NCBI RefSeq assembly: GCF_029504695.1
Contig: NZ_JAQFIN010000007.1
Location: 1 to 64,000, forward strand
DNA: 64,000 nucleotides
Direction: 5' to 3'
Source: Parabacteroides sp. PF5-6
Lineage (GTDB): Bacteria; Bacteroidota; Bacteroidia; Bacteroidales; Tannerellaceae
How positions within the stretch are numbered: the first letter of the stretch is position 1; each line of letters starts with the position of its first letter. The notes beneath the pieces were generated by a model, which did no database searches, was not told the origin of the DNA, and saw only the letters and a program-made list of their open reading frames with translations. Shown here one piece after another: positions 44,215 through 54,014 of the stretch. The translations under genes and the position numbers were made by a program.

Positions 44215-45287
44215 CTCTCGGGTTTTCTTAAGTTTCCTTGTTCGGGCGACTGCCCTACATCGTACCATCGGCGGTCGAGGCAGAGCGGTTTACCCAACAT
44301 ACTGTTCACTTTATTGCGCATCACCCATTGCAGCGGGTGACGGATATACTTCTTCATCACGGGTGAGGCAGTGCCTACCATCCAGCAGTTCTTCGGGCAA
44401 GTACGTACCTTCTCACGTACCTTCTCGGCTTTTTCGCTCTGCCAGATCTCGTCGAACCGCTCCACCTGCAGGATATTGCCCATGCTCTCTTTCCAATACG
44501 TCTCTTCCAAGCCATTGCAGGGATAAACCTCGCCGTAGGGATCGACGAAGAAGTTCACCAGCCCCGCCTCGCAGGGAAGCATACGCCGGTTACCTTCGAT
44601 ATAATTGATCAAGCCGTTGTTGAAGAAGGCACGAAACCACGACTTGGGATGGTTGTCCTTCATTTGCATGGCGATAAGCTGCTCGAAATTGGCAATCACC
44701 TCTTCCTGGTTGGTAATGACATTGTCGTATTTGTGGAAATAATAGGAATTGTGGAATGCTGCTGTGGCAAACTCCATATTCAGGTTTTTCGCCAGGCGGT
44801 AGAGGTCGATCATATCGGCCGAGTTGTTGTTCGACACCGTAATGCCGAAGCCAATGTCTTTGACGCCCATCTCGCGCAGTTTCAACAGCGTGCGCAGTCC
44901 TTTGTCGAACCCACCCTGACGGCCACGCAATTCATCGTTGCGTACCGACAATCCTTCGATACTGATGCGGATCCCGATATTGGGAAATTTACGCGCCAGC
45001 GCGATGATGCGGTCTTCGAACCAGCCGGAGGTAGAGATCACCACCCGGGGCGCTTTGCGGAACATCACTTCCACGATCTCTTCCAGATCTTCCCTGACAA
45101 AAGGCTCTCCGCCGGTGATATTGGCAAACTTCAATTGGGGAAGGATCTCCAGGTCGCTGGCTTTGATCTCTTTATTCTTGTCGGTCGGGTTATTCCAGAT
45201 GTCGCACATCTTACAACGCATCGGGCAACGATAAGTCGTGATGATACTTACATCGGTCGGAGAGGGGATATTCTTATTCATTGTCAT
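44211..45287 (-). CDS. Radical SAM protein with SPASM-like C-terminus
   Basis: 358 aa. The radical SAM cluster motif is Cys21, Cys25, Cys28 (YRCPMRCKMCDIW), with GGEPFVRED for SAM binding. C-terminal Cys occur in MLPCEAG, VYPCNGLE and RTCPKNCW, the spacing of an auxiliary Fe-S (SPASM/twitch) domain. Such enzymes modify sugars, peptides or lipids by radical chemistry; in a polysaccharide operon, modification of a sugar or lipid carrier is plausible but not shown. It starts 1 nt after the acyltransferase stop and overlaps the next gene by 4 nt. Confidence 0.88.
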   Translation of the reverse strand: MTMNKNIPSPTDVSIITTYRCPMRCKMCDIWNNPTDKNKEIKASDLEILPQLKFANITGGEPFVREDLEEIVEVMFRKAPRVVISTSGWFEDRIIALARKFPNIGIRISIEGLSVRNDELRGRQGGFDKGLRTLLKLREMGVKDIGFGITVSNNNSADMIDLYRLAKNLNMEFATAAFHNSYYFHKYDNVITNQEEVIANFEQLIAMQMKDNHPKSWFRAFFNNGLINYIEGNRRMLPCEAGLVNFFVDPYGEVYPCNGLEETYWKESMGNILQVERFDEIWQSEKAEKVREKVRTCPKNCWMVGTASPVMKKYIRHPLQWVMRNKVNSMLGKPLCLDRRWYDVGQSPEQGNLRKPER

Positions 45288-45288
45288 G

Positions 45289-45993
45289 TCACTCTTCTTT
45301 TCTGTTTTTTATTGTTTTGGCAGGAATTCCTCCTACGATAGTATAGGGAAGAACATCTTTACTGACTACGCTTCCGGCTGCAATAATCGCATTTTCGCCT
45401 ATCGTCACGCCATCCAGGACGATTGCTCCGGCGCCAATCCACACTCCATCGCCGATTTTTATGCCTTTACGGGTGGCGCCTTGATTGATGATATATTCAT
45501 CCGTCCGGTCGAAATTATGATTCTCGGAGAAAAGGGATACGCCGGGACCAAAAATAACATACGATCCGATTTCAACTATTCCCCGTACCTGAATAAAGCA
45601 ATTTTGGGATATACCCACATGATCTCCGATCGTCAATCCTTCGCCCAGTTCGCGTATCACTCCCGTACATTCGATAGTTGTGTTTTTCAGGATCGAAACA
45701 TTATTGCCGATCGTGACGCCCTGGCGCGATAATGCATTGATTTCGACGTGATCGCCCAATGTGAGCGTCCGACCTGTCCGGATTCTGTTTTTATATTTAA
45801 CTTTCACGCCTTTCCCCATGAAAATAAGCCCTTCGGACTGACTCAGGAACGGTTTCAGGAATAAGATCCCCCGGATCACACTCCATCCTTTCTCCCATAC
45901 GATTTTCAAAAGATCCGAGGAGGTAAGCGATTCATCCAATTGGTAATTCTCTTTTCCCAAGCGGTGAATTATTTTCGTAATTAGTTGTTTCAT
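45289..45993 (-). CDS. Hexapeptide-repeat acyltransferase
   Basis: 234 aa with a left-handed beta-helix of hexapeptide repeats ([36 protein letters not shown]) and the active-site SENHNFDR. It resembles WcaF/VatD-like O-acetyltransferases and probably acetylates a sugar hydroxyl of the polysaccharide. It shares a TAATG overlap with the upstream glycosyltransferase gene. Confidence 0.88.
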   Translation of the reverse strand: MKQLITKIIHRLGKENYQLDESLTSSDLLKIVWEKGWSVIRGILFLKPFLSQSEGLIFMGKGVKVKYKNRIRTGRTLTLGDHVEINALSRQGVTIGNNVSILKNTTIECTGVIRELGEGLTIGDHVGISQNCFIQVRGIVEIGSYVIFGPGVSLFSENHNFDRTDEYIINQGATRKGIKIGDGVWIGAGAIVLDGVTIGENAIIAAGSVVSKDVLPYTIVGGIPAKTIKNRKEE

Positions 45994-47186
45994 TATGTGT
46001 GCAAATAGATATATAATAATTGCTGATAATACTTCTCCGGAGAAAACCGCTCGGATGATATTTTCGCAATAGCTTTATAATCAAACGACTTATGGCCATT
46101 GACAATCTCAGTCATCTTCTTTGCCAACTCATCTGTGTCCCACGCATCGAAAAGCATACCGTTGATCCCCTCGTCGATAAGATCAGGAATACCTCCCATG
46201 CGAGATCCTATCACGGGTGTTCCCAAACCCAACGATTCAATCACAGAAATAGGATTGACATCATAACACTCGGAGGGCATGATCATCGCCCGGGATTTGC
46301 CCAATAACTCTCGTATTCCTGTTTGATTCAGGTAGCCTAAAAATTCGATATGCGAAGAACTGTATTTGCCTTTTAATTCCTCAAAGAGAGGACCTCTTCC
46401 GGCTATCTTCAGATGAATACGTGCTTTTATGGCCGCATTAATCATAGTCTCTATCCCTTTTTCTTTCGAGATACGTCCTACATAACAAAAGTAATCTTGT
46501 TTCTCGTAATTATCAAACCCGCCTGTATTAATCGTCGTGAAATTGCTTAACACGCTGATTTTATCGGCACAAAATTTTCCACTAATCATTTTCTCTTTTT
46601 GGAAATGACTCGGGCAAATGAAACGATCCGTATATTTCTCCAACCGCTTTCTGTTCCATTTGAGCGATTCGGCATAGGCCAATAGGCTGCCCATAAAGCT
46701 GTTTTTCACACATTTATACTTCAAGACCTCCCATTTCCGGTTGAAACAGCGTTCGCAGGGTATATCATTGCGTAAACAATCCGATCGATGACAGAGTAAT
46801 TTGTAATCGTGTAATGTCCATATCACTTTAATCTTTCTCTTGTGAGCGATTTGAGCCAGGACGGGGGATAATTGCGTATGGATGTTTTGCAGGTGAACAA
46901 TCTCCGGTTTGAATTCGTCAAGCAATAAGCTGAATTTCTCTTTCACTTCTTTGGCACCCAATGGACGGGTGATTGTTTTTATTTTGCTTGTCTTAGTCTC
47001 TCTCGAATAGGACACCTCCGAAGGGAAATAGGTTTGATACGGACTGGGAAGGTTCTCTTTATGTTGCATCGCAAACATCGCCACTTCATGGCCGTTGGCT
47101 TTCAATAAAGCTTCCAGGTCGATCGTGGCGATACAATCGCCTCCGCGCGGATAATAGAACTTATTTACTAATACTATTCGGGCCAT
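45993..47186 (-). CDS. Glycosyltransferase, GT4 family
   Basis: 397 aa GT-B enzyme. N-terminal [26 protein letters not shown] (shown in part: [12 protein letters not shown]), central [10 protein letters not shown], a Cys group [12 protein letters not shown] that may bind metal or stabilise a loop, and the donor domain with [18 protein letters not shown] and [23 protein letters not shown]. It adds a sugar of the polymer. The gene follows the acyltransferase-3 gene after an 81-nt gap. Confidence 0.88.
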   Translation of the reverse strand: MARIVLVNKFYYPRGGDCIATIDLEALLKANGHEVAMFAMQHKENLPSPYQTYFPSEVSYSRETKTSKIKTITRPLGAKEVKEKFSLLLDEFKPEIVHLQNIHTQLSPVLAQIAHKRKIKVIWTLHDYKLLCHRSDCLRNDIPCERCFNRKWEVLKYKCVKNSFMGSLLAYAESLKWNRKRLEKYTDRFICPSHFQKEKMISGKFCADKISVLSNFTTINTGGFDNYEKQDYFCYVGRISKEKGIETMINAAIKARIHLKIAGRGPLFEELKGKYSSSHIEFLGYLNQTGIRELLGKSRAMIMPSECYDVNPISVIESLGLGTPVIGSRMGGIPDLIDEGINGMLFDAWDTDELAKKMTEIVNGHKSFDYKAIAKISSERFSPEKYYQQLLYIYLHT

Positions 47187-47267
47187 TCTTGATTCTGATG
47201 TTGTTTTTCTGTGTATTTAAGTTTTGTGTACAATTATAACGGGAAATGTTCTTATTTATTACGAATA

Positions 47268-48263
47268 TTACGAAGACTTCTTCATGATCTTTTCTCTTTT
47301 TGCATCCAAAAGATAAAGGATAATGGGACCGATGATTCCTATCGTGTTGACTATAAGGATTGAACTTATGAATGCCGCGGAATCTCCCAGGTATTCCGTT
47401 AAGTGAAATTTCAGAAGGACCGATTTGGCAAGTCCCTGAAAAGTGGTATGGAAAAGGTAAATCGTAAAAGAATAGACCGCTAAATGCAGGAAGATCTTTC
47501 GGGCAGCAGCCATTTTCGAATCAATAAAACGGGATAGGTTGATAACGAACGCAATGCCTAAAACACCTAATCCTAAAGAAAACACCTTTCCGGCTAAAAG
47601 ACTATCTCCGAGAGGGGAGATTGAAGTCGTTGGAAGATATATAATGGAAAAAGCGAACAGAATGGCCCATGCCGGAATGCGGCTGATCTTATCCCTTACG
47701 GCCTGATATTGACAAATGAAACATCCCAATACGAAATAGAACAGATGGTTTTTCAGTTGTTCCAGACAGAATAATCCTGTTGTTTTCACTGGGATCAATA
47801 CCAGTATCAGGGCAATAAACAATAAGATGTTAATCTTTTTTGCCGTATCAAAGAATGGAATGATAAGAAAAATAAGAAACAAGACATATACAAACCATAG
47901 AAAGAAACCGGCAGACGGGAGGTAGAGTGTCTCATAAACAGAGGATAGTGTGACCGGATTTTCCACATACATCCCTCTTTCGGCCAAGAGCTTTAAAGAG
48001 ATGATAAGGATAGAAATCAGAAAGTACGGGATCATCAGTCGTTTGAATTTCTTCCAGATAAAGGGAGTGTATTTTACCGGTTTCCTGAATTTCATATATA
48101 CAAATCCGCTGACATACATAAATAGGGGCATGTGGAAGGTGTAAATAATATCGATCAGTTGCATATACCAGGCAGGGGTGTTTGCCGGTTGAAAGTGGCC
48201 GATCACAACCAGTATGATACAAATCCCTTTTGCGATGTCGATATATGTCAGCCTGTTACCCAT
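47268..48263 (-). CDS. Membrane acyltransferase (acyltransferase-3 family)
   Basis: 331 aa with about ten membrane spans. The N-terminus (YIDIAKGICIILVVIGHF) carries the catalytic-type His of OafA/NodX-like enzymes, and MPLFMYVSGF matches the first loops. It O-acetylates or succinylates sugars of exported glycans. Its start shares a TAATG overlap with the polymerase gene stop. Confidence 0.88.
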   Translation of the reverse strand: MGNRLTYIDIAKGICIILVVIGHFQPANTPAWYMQLIDIIYTFHMPLFMYVSGFVYMKFRKPVKYTPFIWKKFKRLMIPYFLISILIISLKLLAERGMYVENPVTLSSVYETLYLPSAGFFLWFVYVLFLIFLIIPFFDTAKKINILLFIALILVLIPVKTTGLFCLEQLKNHLFYFVLGCFICQYQAVRDKISRIPAWAILFAFSIIYLPTTSISPLGDSLLAGKVFSLGLGVLGIAFVINLSRFIDSKMAAARKIFLHLAVYSFTIYLFHTTFQGLAKSVLLKFHLTEYLGDSAAFISSILIVNTIGIIGPIILYLLDAKREKIMKKSS

Positions 48264-49501
48264 TATATTGTACGTTGGGGTGTTTCTTCTGCGATATGCT
48301 TCATGTCGGATAGGATCAATCCCAATAACATCATGACAAAAAGACCTCCTTGCGCGATAAACGTAGAACCGGTAGTCCCCTCAATGGCAATAAATCCGGT
48401 GATAAGAATCACAATAACCAGCGATTTCAGTTGTCGCTGCTGATCGGCCTTAAAATAGGAGAATGCTTTTCGCAATATATACAACCAGAACAATATATAG
48501 AGAATAACCCCCACCACTCCAAACTGAGCCAAGGAAGGGTAAAAGGTGTCTGAAACAAATTTCGGATTGTTTTTGGTTAATCCATACACGTTATCCAGCC
48601 CATATTCGGCATATGTTCCCGAATAAAAGATGCCGGAAGAGTGAGTTGCGAAACTGGCAAAACCCGTGCCGAAAGGGAAATAATCGGTCAGGATCTCCGG
48701 AGTTACCCGATAAATAACAAATCGGGCCATCATATCTTTGTCTACATCCGGGTTGTCGGTAAGCGCCTGAACAAAATAGATATAAATCTTTTCCCAGGCG
48801 ACGTAGAACATCAGTCCGAAGAGTACAAGGAAGATCATGATGTTCTTCATCGAGAGTTTGAAATGTGCGTTTGGTTTGAGCAAAAAAACCAGGAAGAGCG
48901 ACAAAACAAAGAAACCATAGAATTTCGAACGCCCGCTTATGATGCCGATCGATAGCAGCAGCATGAATATTATCTTATCCCGTTTGCTATAGTCCGAACT
49001 GTATAAATAACATAATCCGGTAATCGTAATCGCAATGCCGTAAATGGCCGGGTGACGCATGAATATTTCAATAAACGGCTCGCTGAATGCTCCTATCAGT
49101 CCTATGGGTAAGAGAAATATAAACCAGAAAAGCAGGGTGATTTCTTTGAATAATGACTTGCGGCTTTTATTTAATACCGGCCTTAACTGGTATACGCAAA
49201 AGAAACCCAGATAAGGTTTCAACTGGATGATAAGGTCGTTAAATATGGCTCTTTTTGCGTTACTGCCAATCCAAAGCGAATAAATCGTGTAGAAAAGGAA
49301 GATTCCTAAGGTGAGTAAAAATACTTTATTGAAAGCCCAGTCAGGGGTTTTAAACATGGCAAACAGAAAGAGAATGAATAGGAACATCGTTGTCAACTCA
49401 TCGGTAAACTGGAAACCAATAGTATAATACAACAGAATGACAAAGACGAAAGCGAATATGAATAGAAAGAAAAAATATTTGTTTATATAGGATTGCACCA
49501 T
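48263..49501 (-). CDS. O-antigen/capsule polymerase-like membrane protein (Wzy)
   Basis: 412 aa with ten or more hydrophobic segments and a large periplasmic loop around 240-320, the topology of Wzy polymerases and O-antigen ligases (LIIQLKPYLGFFCVYQL, then a loop with GTGFASFATHS and DTFYPSLAQFGVVG). Sequence is divergent, as is usual for Wzy. It is the first gene of the minus-strand operon and is needed together with the Wzx and Wzz of the other strand. Confidence 0.8.
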   Translation of the reverse strand: MVQSYINKYFFFLFIFAFVFVILLYYTIGFQFTDELTTMFLFILFLFAMFKTPDWAFNKVFLLTLGIFLFYTIYSLWIGSNAKRAIFNDLIIQLKPYLGFFCVYQLRPVLNKSRKSLFKEITLLFWFIFLLPIGLIGAFSEPFIEIFMRHPAIYGIAITITGLCYLYSSDYSKRDKIIFMLLLSIGIISGRSKFYGFFVLSLFLVFLLKPNAHFKLSMKNIMIFLVLFGLMFYVAWEKIYIYFVQALTDNPDVDKDMMARFVIYRVTPEILTDYFPFGTGFASFATHSSGIFYSGTYAEYGLDNVYGLTKNNPKFVSDTFYPSLAQFGVVGVILYILFWLYILRKAFSYFKADQQRQLKSLVIVILITGFIAIEGTTGSTFIAQGGLFVMMLLGLILSDMKHIAEETPQRTI

Positions 49502-49599
49502 GTCTGTTTATTCTATGTCCGTATTTCTGTTCATATACCCAACGGAAAACCGCCAGGCTTTAGTATGCCGAAGCCTTGATTAATTCATGTTATCAAATG

Positions 49600-49647
49600 C
49601 AAAAGTAGGAATATTTGGGGGAATATTCCCGAATAGTATTACTTTTG
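49600..49647. promoter_or_regulatory. Divergent promoter region with palindrome between capsule operon and ugd
   Basis: A minus-strand TACTTTTG (49600-49607) and a plus-strand TACTTTTG (49640-49647) face away from each other. Between them GGAATATT and AATATTCC (49608-49629) form an 8-bp inverted repeat with 6 nt between, covering the plus-strand -33 region (TTTG at 49614). It looks like an operator shared by the two directions (inference). Confidence 0.5.
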
Positions 49648-49677
49648 TGGACTTTAAAGTCATAAACCGTACACAAT

Positions 49678-50991
49678 ATGAAAATAGCGATAGTAGGAAC
49701 AGGATATGTCGGGCTGGTGACCGGAACTTGTTTTGCTGAAATGGGAACCGATGTCTATTGTGTGGACATCAATGTCGAGAAGATGGAGAACCTGAAAAAG
49801 GGGATCATGCCGATTTACGAACCGGGCCTGGAAGAGATGGTCGTGCGCAACCATAAAGCCGGGCGGCTCCATTTCACTACCGAATTGAAAGAAATCATCA
49901 ATGAAGTCGATGTGCTTTTCAGTGCCGTTGGGACTCCGCCGGATGAAGACGGCAGTGCCGACCTGAAGTACGTATTGGATGTGGCGCGTTCCGTAGGGCA
50001 GTATATGCAGAAATATATCCTGGTGGTAACCAAGAGTACCGTTCCGGTGGGGACGGCAAAGAAAGTGAAACAGGTGATTCTGGAAGAACAACAGAAGCGA
50101 GGGGTATCCATCGAATTTGATATTGCCTCCAATCCGGAGTTTCTCAAGGAAGGCGCTGCTATCAAAGATTTTATGACTCCCGACCGGGTGGTCGTTGGCG
50201 TGGAGAGCGACAAGGCACAGGAGCTGATGGCCCGCCTTTATCGTCCTTTTATGCTGAATAACTTCCGGGTGATCTTTATGGATATCCCTTCCGCTGAGAT
50301 GACCAAATACGCTGCCAACGCCATGCTGGCTACCCGCATCAGCTTTATGAATGATATCGCGAACCTCTGCGAACTGGTAGGCGCCGATGCCAATATGGTG
50401 CGCAAAGGCATCGGTTCCGACAACCGTATCGGTAGCCGTTTCCTCTATCCCGGATGCGGTTATGGCGGATCGTGCTTCCCCAAAGATGTGAAAGCATTGA
50501 TCAAGACGGCTTACGATCATCATTACCCGATGCGTATCCTGCAAGCCGTCGAAGATGTCAATGCCGAACAGAAACAAGTCTTATTCAAAAAACTGATCAC
50601 CCACTTCCACGGTGTGATCGAAGGCCGGAAGATCGCCGTCTGGGGCTTGGCTTTCAAGCCGGAGACCGATGATATCCGCGAAGCTCCCTCTTTGGCACTG
50701 ATCGAACGCCTGTTGGAATGGAACTGCAAGGTGGCGGCCTACGACCCTATCGCCATGCCGGAAGCAAAGCGTATCCTGGGCGATCGCATCGAGTACGGAC
50801 AGGATATCTACGACGTGGTCAACGAAGCCGATGCTTTGTTGATCGTTACCGAGTGGAAAGTCTTCCGTATGCCCTCGTGGACAGTCGTGCGTAAGGTGAT
50901 GAACGACAACCTGATCCTGGACGGACGTAACCTCTACGACAAAAAAGAACTCGAGACCCTCGGCTTTATCTACAAAGGAATCGGGCAGTAG
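49678..50991 (+). CDS. ugd: UDP-glucose 6-dehydrogenase
   Basis: Oxidises UDP-glucose to UDP-glucuronate, a precursor for acidic capsule sugars. 437 aa: NAD site GTGYVGLVTG, the GTPPDEDGSADL and TKSTVPVGT stretches, and catalytic Cys266 in GGSCFPKD. It is transcribed away from the capsule operon and next to it, which suggests supply of UDP-GlcA (or UDP-Xyl/GalA by further enzymes) to that polymer. Confidence 0.96.
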   Translation: MKIAIVGTGYVGLVTGTCFAEMGTDVYCVDINVEKMENLKKGIMPIYEPGLEEMVVRNHKAGRLHFTTELKEIINEVDVLFSAVGTPPDEDGSADLKYVLDVARSVGQYMQKYILVVTKSTVPVGTAKKVKQVILEEQQKRGVSIEFDIASNPEFLKEGAAIKDFMTPDRVVVGVESDKAQELMARLYRPFMLNNFRVIFMDIPSAEMTKYAANAMLATRISFMNDIANLCELVGADANMVRKGIGSDNRIGSRFLYPGCGYGGSCFPKDVKALIKTAYDHHYPMRILQAVEDVNAEQKQVLFKKLITHFHGVIEGRKIAVWGLAFKPETDDIREAPSLALIERLLEWNCKVAAYDPIAMPEAKRILGDRIEYGQDIYDVVNEADALLIVTEWKVFRMPSWTVVRKVMNDNLILDGRNLYDKKELETLGFIYKGIGQ

Positions 50992-51006
50992 AATCACAGT
51001 AAAACA

Positions 51007-51360
51007 ATGGATACGAATCAGAAATTATACAAGATGTCTTTTGCCGGCGTCTATCCGTTTTATGTGCAAAAAGCGGAGCGGAAGGGACGTACGAAAGCGG
51101 AGGTGGATGAAATTATCTGTTGGCTGACCGGTTATAACGCGCAGACCTTACAACAACAAATCGACAATCATACAGATTTCGAACACTTCTTTGCCGAAGC
51201 GCCGGCGCTGAATCCTAACGTATCAAAGATTACAGGTGTGATATGTGGCTACCGGGTCGAAGAGATTGAAGACGAACTGATCCGCAAGATCCGTTACCTG
51301 GACAAACTGATCGACGAATTGGCTAAAGGCAAGGCTATGGAGAAGATCCTGAGAAAATAA
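51007..51360 (+). CDS. DUF2200 family protein
   Basis: 117 aa: [34 protein letters not shown] (shown by its first part [19 protein letters not shown]) is the start of DUF2200, a small cytoplasmic family without a known function. It lies 15 nt after ugd and 16 nt before rarD, but probably belongs to neither pathway by function. Confidence 0.88.
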   Translation: MDTNQKLYKMSFAGVYPFYVQKAERKGRTKAEVDEIICWLTGYNAQTLQQQIDNHTDFEHFFAEAPALNPNVSKITGVICGYRVEEIEDELIRKIRYLDKLIDELAKGKAMEKILRK

Positions 51361-51376
51361 ATGCCGCTGCCGGATC

Positions 51377-52282
51377 ATGTCATTTGAGCAAAAGAAATTG
51401 AGTTACAACCAGGGTATCGTATATGCCCTGGCTTGCTACGTCGCCTGGGGATTATTCCCTATATTCTGGAAAGCCATTACCGGAGTGCCTGCCGTGAATG
51501 TATTGGCGCATCGTATTGTGTGGTCGTTCGCCTTTCTCCTTGTCTGGGTTCTATTGACGAACCGGCAAACGTTTATCCATTATATAAAACAGCCCCAACT
51601 GTTGTTGCGCCTTGGGCTGGCCGGATTTCTGATCAGCGCCAACTGGGGAATTTATATCTATGCTGTGTCCAATAATCATATTGTTGAGGCGGGTTTGGGC
51701 TATTATATCAATCCGTTGGTGAATGTGTTTCTGGGTTATGTGTTCCTGAAAGAGCGATTGGCGACGATGCAGAAGATCGCCGTCGTATTGGCACTTATCG
51801 GGGTCGCTTATTTTACGATCAGTTATGGGCAGTTTCCCTGGATCTCACTCGTGCTTGCCGTTTCGTTCGGGCTGTATGGACTGTTGAAGAAGAAAGCGAA
51901 CCTCGAGTCCATGCCTGCACTTACAGTAGAGACGATGGTGGTTTTCCCGTTCGCCTTGGCTTATTTGTTTTATACGGCAGAAAGTAATGCGGCAATCCCG
52001 TTCTTCCCTTCGTCGGGCATCACAAGTGCATTGCTGATTCTGAGCGGATTGGTCACGGCGATCCCACTTTTCTGGTTCGGCAAGTCGGCACAGGCAATCC
52101 CTTTATCAACCATGGGTTTCATCCAGTATCTGAGCCCGACGCTCCAGTTATTGCTCGGAATTTTTGTCTACGGTGAGACCTTCGGCATTGAATATCTGAT
52201 CTGCTTCGCCTTTGTCTGGGCCGGATTGATTTGCTACACAATCAGTATCCTGAAAGGGAAAAAGGTAACAATAGCCCAATAA
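51377..52282 (+). CDS. rarD: EamA-family transporter RarD
   Basis: 301 aa inner-membrane transporter of the drug/metabolite superfamily with ten spans in two EamA repeats. The RarD start YNQGIVYALACYVAWGLFPIFWK is recognisable (shown as ALACYVAWGLFPIFWK), with SANWGIYIYAVSNNHIVEAGLGY in the middle. The substrate is not known; chloramphenicol-linked naming in E. coli is not evidence here. Confidence 0.9.
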   Translation: MSFEQKKLSYNQGIVYALACYVAWGLFPIFWKAITGVPAVNVLAHRIVWSFAFLLVWVLLTNRQTFIHYIKQPQLLLRLGLAGFLISANWGIYIYAVSNNHIVEAGLGYYINPLVNVFLGYVFLKERLATMQKIAVVLALIGVAYFTISYGQFPWISLVLAVSFGLYGLLKKKANLESMPALTVETMVVFPFALAYLFYTAESNAAIPFFPSSGITSALLILSGLVTAIPLFWFGKSAQAIPLSTMGFIQYLSPTLQLLLGIFVYGETFGIEYLICFAFVWAGLICYTISILKGKKVTIAQ

Positions 52283-52347
52283 CTCCTGAAGAATAAATAC
52301 TTCCAAAGCGCGCCTCGTATTATGTATTGACCAATCAATATATTTGT

Positions 52348-52355
52348 TATCTTTG
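52348..52355 (+). promoter_or_regulatory. -7 element of the marR-like operon
   Basis: TATCTTTG matches TAnnTTTG and lies 15 nt before the ATG at 52371. Confidence 0.6.
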
Positions 52356-52370
52356 TGAAAAGATTATATT

Positions 52371-52802
52371 ATGAATGATTTTTACTCTTTAGGATTACTG
52401 ACGGGCATGGCTTCATTAGCCTTATCCAAAGCCCTTAATGCAGCATTGATAGAGAATAACATTGATTTGCCACATTCTCAGTTTGTTGTGTTACGAATTT
52501 TATACTTCCATGACGGGATGAGTCAATTGGAGATTGCGAATATGATATCTAAAGATGCGGCTGCCATTAAAAGAACGGTTGATAACCTCGAAAACAAAGG
52601 GTTGGCTGTTCGCAAACAGGTGCGCACATTAAAAAATTCAGTCTGCATAACGGATAAGGGACGTGAACTTATGCCACAGGTTTTAAAAATAGCGAATCAA
52701 ATTATAGAGGAGGCACTTGACGGTTTTTCGGAAGAAAGCCGGGAACAGCTATTCTCTATGCTGAAAATGATCTATCAAAATATAACAAAGAAAACATTAT
52801 GA
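52371..52802 (+). CDS. MarR family transcriptional regulator
   Basis: 143 aa winged-helix dimer. MarR hallmarks: SQFVVLRILYFHDGMSQLEIANMISKDAAAIKRTVDNLENKGLAVRK (recognition helix around DAAAIKRTVDNLENKG). It probably controls its own operon, as its stop overlaps the next gene by 4 nt. Ligand unknown. Confidence 0.93.
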   Translation: MNDFYSLGLLTGMASLALSKALNAALIENNIDLPHSQFVVLRILYFHDGMSQLEIANMISKDAAAIKRTVDNLENKGLAVRKQVRTLKNSVCITDKGRELMPQVLKIANQIIEEALDGFSEESREQLFSMLKMIYQNITKKTL

Positions 52803-53296
52803 AGAAGCTAAGTCCACAAGGAGTGAAAATCCTTAAAATGTGCCACATACTACTGGCTTTTTGTTGGATTGTAGGAGGTCTTACTTTATGCTTATTGGTC
52901 TTTACCACCTATCCCGAATCGGGTGATGAACTCTATATGCGTTCGCGGATATTGCAGATAGTAGACGATTATTTCATTATCTGCGGAGCAATCGGGGCAT
53001 TTATTACCGGATTGATTTATAGTATATGGACAAACTGGGGGTTCTTCAAGCATCCGTGGATCATTGTAAAATGGATCATGACAATCCTGCAAATATTATT
53101 TGGGACATTTGTGCTTGGACCTTGTGTCAACAATAATGTCCTTATTGCCGACCAACTTCGCGATGCCGCCTTGACAGATCCGGTATTTCTTGAAAACATT
53201 CGCATGACACAGATATGGGGCAGTATTCAAACAGCCTTATTACTGATCATCATCATCATATCGGTACAAAAACCATGGAAGAAGAAAAAAAAATAA
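52799..53296 (+). CDS. Four-span membrane protein, DUF2269-like
   Basis: 165 aa with four membrane spans (about 12-34, 57-78, 90-112, 138-158) and a basic C-terminal tail. The pattern KMCHILLAFCWIVGGL with His in span 1 recalls DUF2269 proteins; the assignment is tentative. It is controlled with the MarR regulator, from which it is separated by a 4-nt overlap. Confidence 0.7.
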   Translation: MKKLSPQGVKILKMCHILLAFCWIVGGLTLCLLVFTTYPESGDELYMRSRILQIVDDYFIICGAIGAFITGLIYSIWTNWGFFKHPWIIVKWIMTILQILFGTFVLGPCVNNNVLIADQLRDAALTDPVFLENIRMTQIWGSIQTALLLIIIIISVQKPWKKKKK

Positions 53297-53303
53297 TAGA
53301 ATT

Positions 53304-54014
53304 ATGGAAGTAAAAGTATTTATTGACAATTACAGGGAAGCATTCGGCGAAAAAGCCGAACTGCCGATAGTGTTCTGGTATTCCGACATCGCGCTTGCCG
53401 ATACCGAAAAGATAAATGGTTGTTTCTTCAAAGGGCTGAAAACGGTTAGAGAAGGGAATCCCATAAGTTTGAATGCTGAAGTGATCGGTTGCGGAGGAGG
53501 AAAGTTCTATACCGGATTTACCGAAATGCCCGAACGGGTACCCAACTTCGTTTCGCTGAAGGAAAAATATAAAAAGACACCCGAAATGGTCGTTGAGTTT
53601 ATTGAACAGCTTGGCGTACCGCTTACCAACCGGAAGTATCTGAATTTTACACGCATAGACCAGGTTGAAACGTTTGACAAGGTGGAAGGTCTCTTGTTTT
53701 TGGCAACACCCGATATACTATCCGGATTGACAACATGGGCTTATTTCGACAACAATTCGGAAGATGCGGTAACCTCCATGTTCGGTTCCGGCTGCTCGGC
53801 TGTAGTAACCAATGTGGTTGTTGAGAATCACAAGGGCGGAAAGAGAACGTTCATCGGATTTTTCGATCCTTCTGTCCGCCCTTATGTAGAAGCAGATATC
53901 TTAAGTTTCGTGATACCTATCTCGCGATTTAAAGAAATGTACTACACCATGCGGGAAAGCAGCTTATTCGATACACACGCATGGAAGAAAATACGCGAAC
54001 GGATAAATATTTAA
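53304..54014 (+). CDS. DUF169 family protein
   Basis: 236 aa cytoplasmic protein of the DUF169 family: LPIVFWYSD, GCFFKGLKTVREG with conserved Cys, VIGCGGGKFYTGF, GCSAVVTN and FGSGCSA. The repeated Gly-Cys motifs may bind a metal or cofactor. Function unknown. It is the third gene of the MarR operon, 7 nt after the membrane protein, and its stop overlaps the opposing VOC gene by 4 nt. Confidence 0.87.
   Translation: MEVKVFIDNYREAFGEKAELPIVFWYSDIALADTEKINGCFFKGLKTVREGNPISLNAEVIGCGGGKFYTGFTEMPERVPNFVSLKEKYKKTPEMVVEFIEQLGVPLTNRKYLNFTRIDQVETFDKVEGLLFLATPDILSGLTTWAYFDNNSEDAVTSMFGSGCSAVVTNVVVENHKGGKRTFIGFFDPSVRPYVEADILSFVIPISRFKEMYYTMRESSLFDTHAWKKIRERINI

Noticed and set aside
44649-45341. Plus-strand open frame (230 codons) across the radical SAM gene
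   Set aside because: Antisense to a gene with clear Cys cluster motifs; composition typical of a shadow frame.
49660-50577. Long open frame (305 codons) antisense to ugd
   Set aside because: It is the mirror of a highly conserved dehydrogenase gene with strong codon bias; the predicted protein is His/Ile-rich and shows no family motif.
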